A stretch of DNA of 36,355 nucleotides from Candidatus Methylomirabilota bacterium. GTDB lineage: Bacteria; Methylomirabilota; Methylomirabilia; Methylomirabilales; 2-02-FULL-66-22. Position 1 is the first letter of the stretch. Each line of letters starts with the position of its first letter. Location of the stretch: the NCBI GenBank assembly GCA_016180655.1, contig JACPAT010000119.1:1-36355 (forward strand), read 5' to 3'. Under the pieces are notes generated by a model. That model made no database searches and was not told the origin of the DNA. It was given only the letters and a program-made list of their open reading frames with translations. Below, in pieces: positions 1-8,559 of the stretch. Position numbers and translations under genes: made by a program.

Positions 1-215
1 ACTGCTCGCGCATGAACCGGCGCAGAATAACCTTCATCTCCTCCGGCATCGCGACCTGGCCGCTCAGGTGCACGAGATCCCGGGTCTTCAGGTAGGCCAT
101 GCAGGGGGCACAGGCCTGCAGGTGCCGCTCCAGATCCGCAACCGCCTCGGGGCGGAGGGTCGCCTCCAGGTAGTCCGCCAGCACGTCCATGATGACGTCC
201 TTGCAGGTCAACACG
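1..215 (-). CDS. Putative anti-sigma factor with zf-HC2 zinc finger (3' end truncated by window edge)
   Basis: Minus-strand translation from GTG at 215: (M)LTCKDVIMDVLADYLEATLRPEAVADLERHLQACAPCMAYLKTRDLVHLSGQVAMPEEMKVILRRFMREQ; has the HxxxCxxC pattern typical of zf-HC2. Not in the supplied ORF list because it runs off the edge. Confidence 0.75.
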
Positions 216-270
216 TCCGGGTCCCCTCGCGGGCAATGCGGTCGCAGTCTACGGGGTAGGCATCGACCTG

Positions 271-949
271 TCAAGGACTGGGCGGCGCGCCCTTTCCGCT
301 GGAGCCTTCCCCTTCCGCCGCCTGTCTCTCGCTGACCTCGACCGGGATTCCGGCCTTGATCAGTCGTTCTTCAAAGACGCTCCGCCACCGCGGTGGAAGC
401 GCCCGGACCCGGAGGATCTCCCTGGCCCTCTCCAGGTTCCCCGGGTCGAAGAAGCGCAGGTGGTTCAATTCCCAGACTTTCAGGCACCCTTCACCGATCG
501 AGATGCGTTCGATGGGATCCCCCGCCCCGACCTCCCCCTCCTGCAGGACGCGCAGGTAGAAGCCGGTCCGACCGCTGGCCAGAAACCGCTTCGGAAATTC
601 GGGCAGCCCCATCCTGAGGCCGAGCTTGAAGCACGGGGCGCGCGGCTGGGTCACCTGAACCAGCGCATCCCCCACGCGAAAGACATCCCCGATGTGCGTG
701 GCGTGCTCCAGCATCTCCCGGACGGTGAAATTCTCGCCGAACTGTCCGAAGGGGAAGGCGTGGATAGGCGTACACCGCCTTGTAGATTCCTCCGTGGTTT
801 TCGCTGTCGGCCTGCCCATCCCCGTCCAGGTTCGCCACTCGAAGCCAGACCCGGCCCTTCACCGGCTCCTTGAAAATGCCTGTGGTCACCGTCCCGTTTC
901 GATGGGGCAGTTGCCTGGGCAGCGACACATTCACAGAGAGAAGCTTCAT
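271..949 (-). pseudogene. MOSC domain protein (YiiM-like), frame-disrupted by an internal deletion
   Basis: N-terminal half MKLLSVNVSLPRQLPHRNGTVTTGIFKEPVKGRVWLRVANLDGDGQADSENHGGIYKAVYAYP is in one frame; the C-terminal half FPFGQFGENFTVREMLEHATHIGDVFRVGDALVQVTQPRAPCFKLGLRMG is in another. The junction is near 758-766. Confidence 0.75.
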
Positions 950-1067
950 TCCCGGGTCTCCCTTGCGCCGAACGGCACGGCGGACAGCAGAGTGCTCGCA
1001 GGCACCATCGCCACCCCCTCGGCCGCCGGGACGGGGCTCGGCTGCCCCTGGCGAAGCCGCGCCGGGG

Positions 1068-1853
1068 TCATGGGATGAACTCCAAAAGCTCTCGAGCCCG
1101 CTTGGCATCCTTCATGAGCCAGTCCGCCAGATTTCGCGGCTCCTTTTCATCCAGCACCACGTGGAGCTCACGTCGGGCCTCCGCGATCCGCCCCTTCTTG
1201 ATGAGCGTCTTGGCCAGGCCCAACCGCATCCCGGTGAACTTCTGGTCCTGCTCCAGGCCCTTGCGGAACATCTGCTCGGCCTTGTTCAGGTCCCCACCCA
1301 GGAAACCCGGCACCTCGTAAAACACATTGCCAGCCAGAGCGTAGACGGCCGTGAACTGGGGGTCGAGGTCGAGGATGATCTGGATCTCCTCTTGGACTAT
1401 CGGCAGAAGAAAGAGCGAGCGTACCACCCCCTTGGTCTGGCCCCACCGGCCGGTGTTGGTGGCATACCAGAAGTGGGCCGCGGCATTCCTCGGATCCACC
1501 TCAACGGCACGCTTGGCGGCCTGGCGTCCTCGCTCATATGCGTCCAGCTTTTGTGAGTCGGTCACGGCGCGGATGTCCCCCCAGATAAAGCAGACCTGGG
1601 CCAGGGCCACGAGGTCATCCACGTCGGGATCGGCCTTGATCGCCTGCTCCAGCTGCTCTCGAATCGTGTCGAGTCGAGCCAGATTCTCATGGTACCGGCC
1701 AGAGAAGATGCGGACCTCCGCGACCAGCGGGGATCGCGCCCACACCGTCGGAACGCTCAGGAGCACCAGCAACACGCTGACAGCCAGGCATCGAAACACC
1801 GTCCGGGTGTGCGACGCGTGCGCTGTCAATGTGGATCCGAGACGCGGAGCCAT
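1068..1853 (-). CDS. TPR-repeat protein (TRAP transporter T-component/TatT-like)
   Basis: ORF 1068..1928, probable start at MAPRLGS (1853). N-terminal hydrophobic segment, then TPR-like repeats (AAKRAVEVDPRNAAAHFWYATNTGRWGQ, AEQMFRKGLEQDQKFTGMRLGLAKTLIKKGR). Confidence 0.6.
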   Translation of the reverse strand: MAPRLGSTLTAHASHTRTVFRCLAVSVLLVLLSVPTVWARSPLVAEVRIFSGRYHENLARLDTIREQLEQAIKADPDVDDLVALAQVCFIWGDIRAVTDSQKLDAYERGRQAAKRAVEVDPRNAAAHFWYATNTGRWGQTKGVVRSLFLLPIVQEEIQIILDLDPQFTAVYALAGNVFYEVPGFLGGDLNKAEQMFRKGLEQDQKFTGMRLGLAKTLIKKGRIAEARRELHVVLDEKEPRNLADWLMKDAKRARELLEFIP

Positions 1854-1870
1854 TTCTTCGCCCCAGTCGC

Positions 1871-3104
1871 TCAGCAGACGACCGTCGAGGCGCAGTCGGT
1901 CGTCACAGTGACCTGCTGGCTCTGACAACCATCCCCCGGAAACATCTGCGGCCCCGGTGCGGGCACGGACCCGGCACCGGGACGCTCACCGAAATCTGCC
2001 TCCCTCAGAGCTGGGGCCCCAATGGCCAGGTCAATCAGCTCCTGGACAGCCTTGGGACCCAGGGTTGGTGGTTCGATCCCGCACTGACGCAACAGGCGGC
2101 GCGCGATCCTGTCGTCGAAGTGAACATCCTGTTCCAGGTATTCGCGATATCCTGATAGCATTCGTTCGACCTTTCGCTCCAGCGGCGAGGGATGCGTGAA
2201 TGGGGTCTGGCGCGCGTCCAGCAGCCGGGGGCCTCGCAGGCCGAGCCGGCCGGTGATTATGGCCAGCACGGCCTCCTGGGTCGGTGCATTTGACACGACT
2301 AGGTGACAGGTCTCCCCTGCTGCGGCGGGATGGTCGGCCAGCGCCACCAGGGCGGCCGCCACCGTTTCCACCGGCACCAAGTGGAAGCCGGCCCGGGGGG
2401 CAGCCGCGATCCGAAGCGGCACATCGGCACCATTGGAGAGCCGGGCGATGGTTGCCATCAGGCGGATGAAGCGAAAGAACAGGTTGGAGGGGCAGCCCCC
2501 TGCCGTTTCCGGCGCCGCCCCGACCACGATGCTTGGCCGGAACACCCGGACGTCCACGCCCTGCCTGTCCCCCGCCCGCCGCAGGGCCGTCTCCGCCTCC
2601 AGCTTCACTTGCTCGTAGGGATTGTGGAACTCCTGGCCCACGTCCCCCTCCTGCTCCAGCACCGTGCCTGTGCGCCGCCCGCACACGTAGGCTGTGGACA
2701 GGTGGGCCCACTGGCGCAGCCGGCCCCCCCGGAGGCGATACAGCAGGGCGAGTGGTCCGTCCATGTGCCCGACCCGAAAGGCCAACGGGGATTCGGGGAA
2801 GAAGGTGGGATCGCCTGCGCAGTGGATCACCGTCTCCACCGTGGCCCGCAGGCGTCGCATGGTGGCCTCGGCGAGACTACAGCCCGGATGGGTGAGGTCG
2901 GCCCTCCACCACGTCGAGCAGGATTCCGTCGGGGACCTGCCCCGCTGCCACGGCCACGCGGTCATCCGCGGACTGGCTTCCCCGGCTTCGCGCCAGCGCC
3001 AGGATGGGCCGCCCGGCGCGCAGCAGCCGGCGCATGATCGCGCGGCCGATGAATCCCGTTGCGCCGGTGAGAAGGATCGGCGAGACCGGCATAGGCGCTC
3101 GCAT
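1871..3104 (-). pseudogene. NAD-dependent epimerase/SDR of thioester-reductase type, apparent +1 frameshift
   Basis: MPVSPILLTGATGFIGRAIMRRLLRAGRPILALAR (Rossmann GxTGFxG) in frame 2877..3104, continuing in frame 1871..3205 as DLTHPGCSLAEATMRRLRATVETVIHCAGDPTF...AHLSTAYVCG...NPYEQVKLEAE. One extra C near 2898-2904 breaks the frame. Confidence 0.75.
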
Positions 3105-3902
3105 TCAGCCAGCCTCCGGACGACCCGCGACACCTGATGGCATCGCCGCTTCCAGCCGGCGGTTCCGGGGCCACGGGCTCCCCGGGGGCCGGTCCGCCGG
3201 GCCACGCCAGCGCCGGGCGTAGCGTTCCGTGTTGAGTCTCAGGGTGTGCAGGAGCAAGATCCACACGATGAAGAAGAAGGTGCGCCACGGCCCACGAGCA
3301 AGAAATCGCCGGCCAGAGGTCAGCAGTGGCACCCGGATCAGCACGCTTCGCCCCTGCCGCTTCAGGCGCTGACTGAAATCCAGATCCTCCAGAAATTGGA
3401 GGTCTCGGTAGCCCCCCATCCGCCGGAACACAGACGCCCGAACGAAGATCCCCTGGTCGCCATAGTAATTGCGGGTGAGCCGGTATCGGACCCTGTTAAT
3501 CCAGGTGATCGTGCGCAGGCTCCAGCCTGGCTCCGCGAAGAGATGCTCGAAGGCGCCGCCCAGAGCGCGATCGTCGGACAGGACCTGTTCGATCAACTCG
3601 AGGGCGTTCGCCGGCGGAAAGGAGTCGGCGTGGAGGAAAGACAGTGCCTGCCCGCGCGCGGCCGCCGCGCCCGCGTTCATGAGGGCGGCGCGCGTGGAGC
3701 CGGCCGGCCAGAGGAGCCGCGCCCGTCCCGCCACCGCGCGCTCCGTCCCCTCTGGATCGCCGGAGGCGGCGACGACGACCTCGACCGCGCCGCTCCCCGC
3801 CGGGCCGCTCAAGTGGTCAAGGGTGCGCCCGAGCGCCGCGGCGTCGTTGCGGGCAGGAATGATGATGGAGAGTCGTGGGAGCATCAGGGTGTCAGGGATC
3901 AC
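3105..3902 (-). CDS. Family 2 glycosyltransferase, TIGR04283-like (rSAM/selenodomain-associated transferase 2)
   Basis: MLPRLSIIIPARNDAAALGRTLDHL...GSTRAALMNAGAAAARGQALSFLHADSFPP...FGxx-type segment NYYGDQGIFVRASVFRRMGGYRDLQFLEDLDFSQRLKRQG. Confidence 0.85.
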   Translation of the reverse strand: MIPDTLMLPRLSIIIPARNDAAALGRTLDHLSGPAGSGAVEVVVAASGDPEGTERAVAGRARLLWPAGSTRAALMNAGAAAARGQALSFLHADSFPPANALELIEQVLSDDRALGGAFEHLFAEPGWSLRTITWINRVRYRLTRNYYGDQGIFVRASVFRRMGGYRDLQFLEDLDFSQRLKRQGRSVLIRVPLLTSGRRFLARGPWRTFFFIVWILLLHTLRLNTERYARRWRGPADRPPGSPWPRNRRLEAAMPSGVAGRPEAG

Positions 3903-4033
3903 CCCTCAGGCTGTAGGTCCAGGTGGCAATGGAGGCACGGACACAAGACGAGCCTCCCCCCGCAGGGAGACCCCGCCAGAGTCCGCGCCAGCCCCTACGG
4001 CTTTAGACACCAACCCTCGCCGGAACGATTCGG

Positions 4034-4576
4034 TCATTCCTTCTCGGCGAGGAGACGCCGGATCATGGCTTCGGTCTCCTGGCAGGCACCCTCGCCGATG
4101 TGCCGGTAGCGGACGATCCCGTGCTGGTCCACCAGGATCGCCGTGGGCCAGGCCCGGATCCCGAAACGTCTCCAGATGGCCCAATCGTTGTCCTGGACCA
4201 CGGGATACCGGATGCCGAACGCCTTCACGGGGCCCGCAACCCTGGAATAGGATTTCTCCCAGAAGAACTCCGGCGTGTGGACGCCAACTATGGTGAGTCC
4301 TACCCTTTCGTACTTTTCGTGCCACACCCGCAACTGCGGGATCACGTTCCGGCAGTTGATTCAGCCGTAGGTCCAGAACTCCACGAGCACCACGCGCTGG
4401 CGAAGCCTGGATAGCGACAGCGCCTCGCTGTTGATCCAGGGGCCCCCGGTGATCTCTGGCGCGGGCTGCCCGATGCGCCGGGCCGCCTGCCCGCCTGTCC
4501 CCGGCAGCCATACCGCGAGCGTACCGGCCGCCGCCTGCGCCACCAGTACCGCGGTCTTCCGGGTCTTGGGTGCCAT
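4034..4576 (-). CDS. Thioredoxin/TlpA-DipZ-like redoxin, candidate selenoprotein (in-frame TGA at 4361-4363 in place of the first Cys of CxxC)
   Basis: In-frame join of ORFs 4361..4684 and 4034..4345 on the minus strand: ...GQPAPEITGGPWINSEALSLSRLRQRVVLVEFWTYG-(TGA)-INCRNVIPQLRVWHEKYERVGLTIVGVHTPEFFWEKSY...GIRAWPTAILVDQHGIVRYRHIGEG. Start proposed at 4576 (MAPKTRKTAVLVAQ..., signal-like). Confidence 0.8.
4331..4358 (-). promoter_or_regulatory. Candidate bacterial SECIS hairpin immediately 3' of the in-frame UGA
   Basis: Minus strand after UGA: AU-CAACUGC-C-GGA-ACGUGA-UCC-C-GCAGUUG. 7-bp perfect stem, C/C mismatch, 3-bp upper stem, 6-nt apical loop containing GU. Confidence 0.5.
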
Positions 4577-4986
4577 GCTGGCCTCCTTGGCTACGGGCAG
4601 CAAGATGAGGGATGCCACCGTGCTCAGGATAGCCATTAAAATCGGGAAAAAGTGTTTGCCCCCTGACATCCCTCCGAGGGCCATGGGGATCGGGTCGGCA
4701 CCGGGGCCCGGTCGCGGTTCGGCCCTTGGCTGCGGGGGCCTGCCGGAGGAGCTATCCGCGACTGGGCCGTGGCGAGCAGATTCCAGCGAACTGGCAGGAA
4801 AGCGTGGTGGAGGGTGTCTAGGAGGGCCTGGAACGGGCAGCCGTCCTGCTGCGGAACGGGAAGGGCCGATCTCCCTTGTGGGTCAGGGCCCGGCGATGAT
4901 ATAAGGATGAAGCGCGGTACAGGCCGAATACCATCGGGCCTGCTCTGACACGGGCGGACCAAACAGACACCGCCAAAGGAACGGGA

Positions 4987-5688
4987 GTGCTCGGGGATTG
5001 GATTCAGGCGGTCACGGGCTCCCTTTTCTGGGAATATCGCAGGATCCTCCTGTTCGGCCTGGCTACCAATTTCTACGTGTTCCTTCTCTCGGCGGTCCTG
5101 GCGATGGCCATGGGCCTGCTGGCCTGCCTGGCCCGCCTCAGCCCCCTGCGTGCCATCCGGTGGTGCGGAACCTTCTATGCGGAACTCTTCCGGAACACGC
5201 CGGAGTACGTTCTGCTGGTCTGGGTCCATTTCGTGCCGCCGTTGATCCTCACGCTGCTGCTCCGCACCAGGATCAACTTCAGCCCCCTCTTCTCTGCCGT
5301 GGTGGCCCTCGGCCTGGCCGCCAGCGGCTACTTCACCGAGACATTCCGGGCCGGCATCCAGTCCATCCCTCGCGGCCACGTCGAGGCCGCCCGCTCCACA
5401 GGATTGTCCGGCGCCCTCACCTTTCGCTGGGTGATCCTACCTCAGGCGGTCCGGAAGATGCTGCCGGAGGCCCTGAATCAGTTCATCTCTTTGTTCAAGT
5501 CCACCACCCTGGTATCCCTGATCGCGGTTCCGGACCTCATGTATCAGGTGTCCATGATCACCCAGGAGCAGATGCGGCCCATGCCCCTGTATTCCGGGGC
5601 GGCGATCATCTATTTCGTCATCATCCTGTGTCTGTCCGCGCTGGTGCGGAAGTTCAGCGAAGGCTGGCGCGCGGTCGGCCGGGCCTGA
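4987..5688 (+). CDS. Amino-acid ABC transporter permease (HisM/GltJ family)
   Basis: Multiple TM segments and EAARSTGLSGALTFRWVILPQAVRKMLPEALNQFISLFKSTTLVSLIAVPDLM, the EAA-loop signature of polar amino-acid permeases. Confidence 0.9.
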   Translation: MLGDWIQAVTGSLFWEYRRILLFGLATNFYVFLLSAVLAMAMGLLACLARLSPLRAIRWCGTFYAELFRNTPEYVLLVWVHFVPPLILTLLLRTRINFSPLFSAVVALGLAASGYFTETFRAGIQSIPRGHVEAARSTGLSGALTFRWVILPQAVRKMLPEALNQFISLFKSTTLVSLIAVPDLMYQVSMITQEQMRPMPLYSGAAIIYFVIILCLSALVRKFSEGWRAVGRA

Positions 5689-5703
5689 CCGGCACCCTGA
5701 CCC

Positions 5704-6363
5704 ATGGGAATGCTGCAGCGAATCCTCTGGAACAATCGTGGCGAATTCCTGGAAGGGCTCCTCGTCACCGCGGAGATCTCCCTGATCGCCATCGCCGTGG
5801 CCATGGCGGTCGGCCTGGTGATCTGTCTCGTCCGGATGTACTGCCGTCCGCTCCGCTGGCTGGCGCTCCTGTACATCGAGTTCTGCCGCAGTACACCCAT
5901 CTATGTCCAACTGATGTGGGTCAACTACGTGTGGCCGGAACTCTTCGGGTGGCCGCAGTCCTTTTTCGCGGCCGGCTGGGCCGCCCTGGCACTTCAGTCC
6001 AGCGGGTATCTGGCGGAAACCTTCCGATCAGGTATCGAGGGCGTTGCTCGCGGGCAGCGGGAGGCTGCCCTCTCCACGGGCCTCTCGCCCTTCCTGACCA
6101 TGCGGTGGGTCATCCTGCCGCAGGCAGTGCTGATGATGACCCCGTCGCTCATGAACCAGTTCCTGGTGGTGGTGAAGTCTTCGTGCCTGGTATCGGTGAT
6201 CGCCGTGCCCGACCTGATGTATCGGGCCCTGCGGCTCACGTCCATCTGGTTTGAACCCATCGAGATCCTTTCCTTTACGGCATTTCTGTATGTGGCCATC
6301 GTGTTCGCCCTTTCGGCGGCGATCAAATGGTATTCCGACAGGCTGCGCAGCCGGTATGCGTAG
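5704..6363 (+). CDS. Amino-acid ABC transporter permease (HisM/GltK family)
   Basis: EAALSTGLSPFLTMRWVILPQAVLMMTPSLMNQFLVVVKSSCLVSVIAVPDLMYRA. Confidence 0.9.
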   Translation: MGMLQRILWNNRGEFLEGLLVTAEISLIAIAVAMAVGLVICLVRMYCRPLRWLALLYIEFCRSTPIYVQLMWVNYVWPELFGWPQSFFAAGWAALALQSSGYLAETFRSGIEGVARGQREAALSTGLSPFLTMRWVILPQAVLMMTPSLMNQFLVVVKSSCLVSVIAVPDLMYRALRLTSIWFEPIEILSFTAFLYVAIVFALSAAIKWYSDRLRSRYA

Positions 6364-6443
6364 CGTGAGGGCCCCGTCACGCCAGCCGGAACCGGGGCCG
6401 GTGAGACACTGCATGTGGGCTCGTCCCACAGGGGGGAAACGCC

Positions 6444-7316
6444 ATGAACACGAAGCTCACGATCAGCAAACGAACCTTCATGAAGAGCGCGCTGGGGGTC
6501 GGAGGGCTTGGCCTGGCCGCCAAGCTGCTGGACGGAGTTGGATCCCCTCGGGAGGCCTATGCCCAACTCCTGGAGTCCGGGATTGACGAGAAATCTGCGT
6601 TGGCGCGAGTCAAGAAGGAGGGAAAGCTGAGGGTCGGCTATGCACAGACGCTGCCCTGGTTCCACAAGGAGGCAAAAACCGGCAGCCTGGCGGGGATCTA
6701 TTACGACGTCGCGGAGGCGTTGGCCAAGGAACTGGAGGTCAAGACGGAATACCAGGAGGTCAGTTGGGCCGATGCCACCGTTGCTCTTCGCAAGGGAGAC
6801 TTCGACGTGTTCGGCTCGTCCCTCTTCTACACCGTGCCCCGCGCCCTGGTCGTGAACTACACGGCCCCGCTGTGGCACAAGGGCCACCTGGCGGTCTCCC
6901 ACAAGGACAACGCCCGCCGCTTCAAGTCCACCGCCGATTTCAATCGACCGGATGTGACCTTCTCCATCAACGTGGGGACCCGGGAAGAACACGTCCTCAA
7001 GGTGATGTTCCCCAAGGCCAAGATCGTCACGACGTCAGGCCAGATCGTCCTGGCGGCCGAGCCCGTGCGGACAAAGAAGGCGGACCTGTGGGTGACCGGC
7101 GACCTCGACGCGCTCCTGTTCGCCAAGAAGAACAGTGCCTGGGCTCAGGTGGTTGACCCGAGCCACCCCTTCGGTCGTGGCGCCAACACTTGGGCCATCC
7201 GCTACGGCGATCCGGCGTGGAAGTTCTTCCTCGACATGTGGGTGGACAACGCGGTGGAAAGCGGGCTCGTCCAGCAGCGGTACGATTTCTACTTCAAGGA
7301 ACTCCAGGCGTCCTAG
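6444..7316 (+). CDS. Amino-acid ABC transporter substrate-binding protein
   Basis: KRTFMKSALGVGGLGLAAKL export signal; KLRVGYAQTLPWFHKEAKTGSLAGIYYDVAEALAKELEVKTEYQEVSWADATVALRKGDFDVFGSSLFYTVPRA is typical of SBP family 3. Confidence 0.88.
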   Translation: MNTKLTISKRTFMKSALGVGGLGLAAKLLDGVGSPREAYAQLLESGIDEKSALARVKKEGKLRVGYAQTLPWFHKEAKTGSLAGIYYDVAEALAKELEVKTEYQEVSWADATVALRKGDFDVFGSSLFYTVPRALVVNYTAPLWHKGHLAVSHKDNARRFKSTADFNRPDVTFSINVGTREEHVLKVMFPKAKIVTTSGQIVLAAEPVRTKKADLWVTGDLDALLFAKKNSAWAQVVDPSHPFGRGANTWAIRYGDPAWKFFLDMWVDNAVESGLVQQRYDFYFKELQAS

Positions 7317-7401
7317 CCTTGGCCCAGCACGCCTCGCAGGCGGCCCGTCGTCCTAGCGCCCGGTCGGGCGGCGGGCCGCCTCTCCATGAAAGGCCCACGA
7401 C

Positions 7402-8559
7402 ATGATCATTGACTGCCACACCCACGTGTTCCAGCACTGGGCGGGCGCCTGCGGCCACGAATCCCGGGAGATCCACTGGAAGTACATCCAGAAGAACGTG
7501 ACCCGGCCGGCCGCCAAGGTCCGCCGGGCCAGGGATGGTGCCCCGGGTGATGCCCGGGCCCTGTTCCGGGCCGGCGATAACACGTGGGCCGGTCTCCGGG
7601 ACGACATCCGGTTCCGGGTTGGACCCTTCGGGCGTCTGGAATATACCCTCGATGGCGAGGACTACTACATCCAGTACATGCCGGTGGGCATGACGCAGAT
7701 GGAGGCTCCCCCCGAGCTGCAGCTCGCCCAGATGTCCTACGTCGGTGTGGACCACTGCGTGCTCCAGACCGGGATGAACTACGGGGTGATGAATGACTAC
7801 AATGCCTTCTGCCAGCACCAGTATCCGGACAAGTTCACCGGGCTGTTCCAGGTGGATGAGCCCATGGCGGATACCCGCCGGTGGATGCAGGAGCTGGATC
7901 GGGCCCGGAACCGATTGGGACTGCGGGGGATCTACTACCAGCTCGACACCTTCAGCCGCTACGGCTTTCAATGGGCCTTTGATGATCCGCGCTTCGACGC
8001 CTTCTGGGAATCCCTCGCCCCACTCCGCATCCCCGTCTTTTTCGAGGCGTCCGCGGTGCCCGATTACGACGAGAAGAGCTACATCGCGAACATGGTGCGT
8101 CTCGACGGCGTCTTGACCCGCTTCCCCTCCATGCGATGGCTGCTCGTGATGGGCCCCCCGGTACAATTCTTCGCCAGGCACGGGAAGTGGGAGTTCCCGG
8201 ACGAGGTGGCCAGGGCCTATGGACGCGAGAACCTGCAGCTGGAGATCATGTTCCCCATCACCTGGGGGGGACTGTGGGAGTACCCGTACCCGGAGGCGCA
8301 GGCCCTCATCCAGGACCTCCGCAACCGCTACGGCGCGCAGAAGCTTCTCTGGGGCTCCGACATGCCCAACGTCGAGCGATTCTGCACCTACCGCCAATGC
8401 CTGGACTACCTGCGGAAGCACTGCGACTTCTTGAGTGCCCACGAGAAGGACCTGATTCTCGGCCGGAACGTGGCGGAACTCTGCGGGATCGGCAGGGAGC
8501 CATCCGCATCCGGCACTGGGGCGGTTTTTTTCCAGTCACGAGGAGAGAGAAGCCCATGA
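7402..8559 (+). CDS. Amidohydrolase family protein (amidohydrolase_2-like)
   Basis: Starts MIIDCHTHVFQHW; downstream GAQKLLWGSDMPNVERFCTYRQ and ILGRNVAEL, typical of amidohydrolase-2. Confidence 0.85.
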   Translation: MIIDCHTHVFQHWAGACGHESREIHWKYIQKNVTRPAAKVRRARDGAPGDARALFRAGDNTWAGLRDDIRFRVGPFGRLEYTLDGEDYYIQYMPVGMTQMEAPPELQLAQMSYVGVDHCVLQTGMNYGVMNDYNAFCQHQYPDKFTGLFQVDEPMADTRRWMQELDRARNRLGLRGIYYQLDTFSRYGFQWAFDDPRFDAFWESLAPLRIPVFFEASAVPDYDEKSYIANMVRLDGVLTRFPSMRWLLVMGPPVQFFARHGKWEFPDEVARAYGRENLQLEIMFPITWGGLWEYPYPEAQALIQDLRNRYGAQKLLWGSDMPNVERFCTYRQCLDYLRKHCDFLSAHEKDLILGRNVAELCGIGREPSASGTGAVFFQSRGERSP

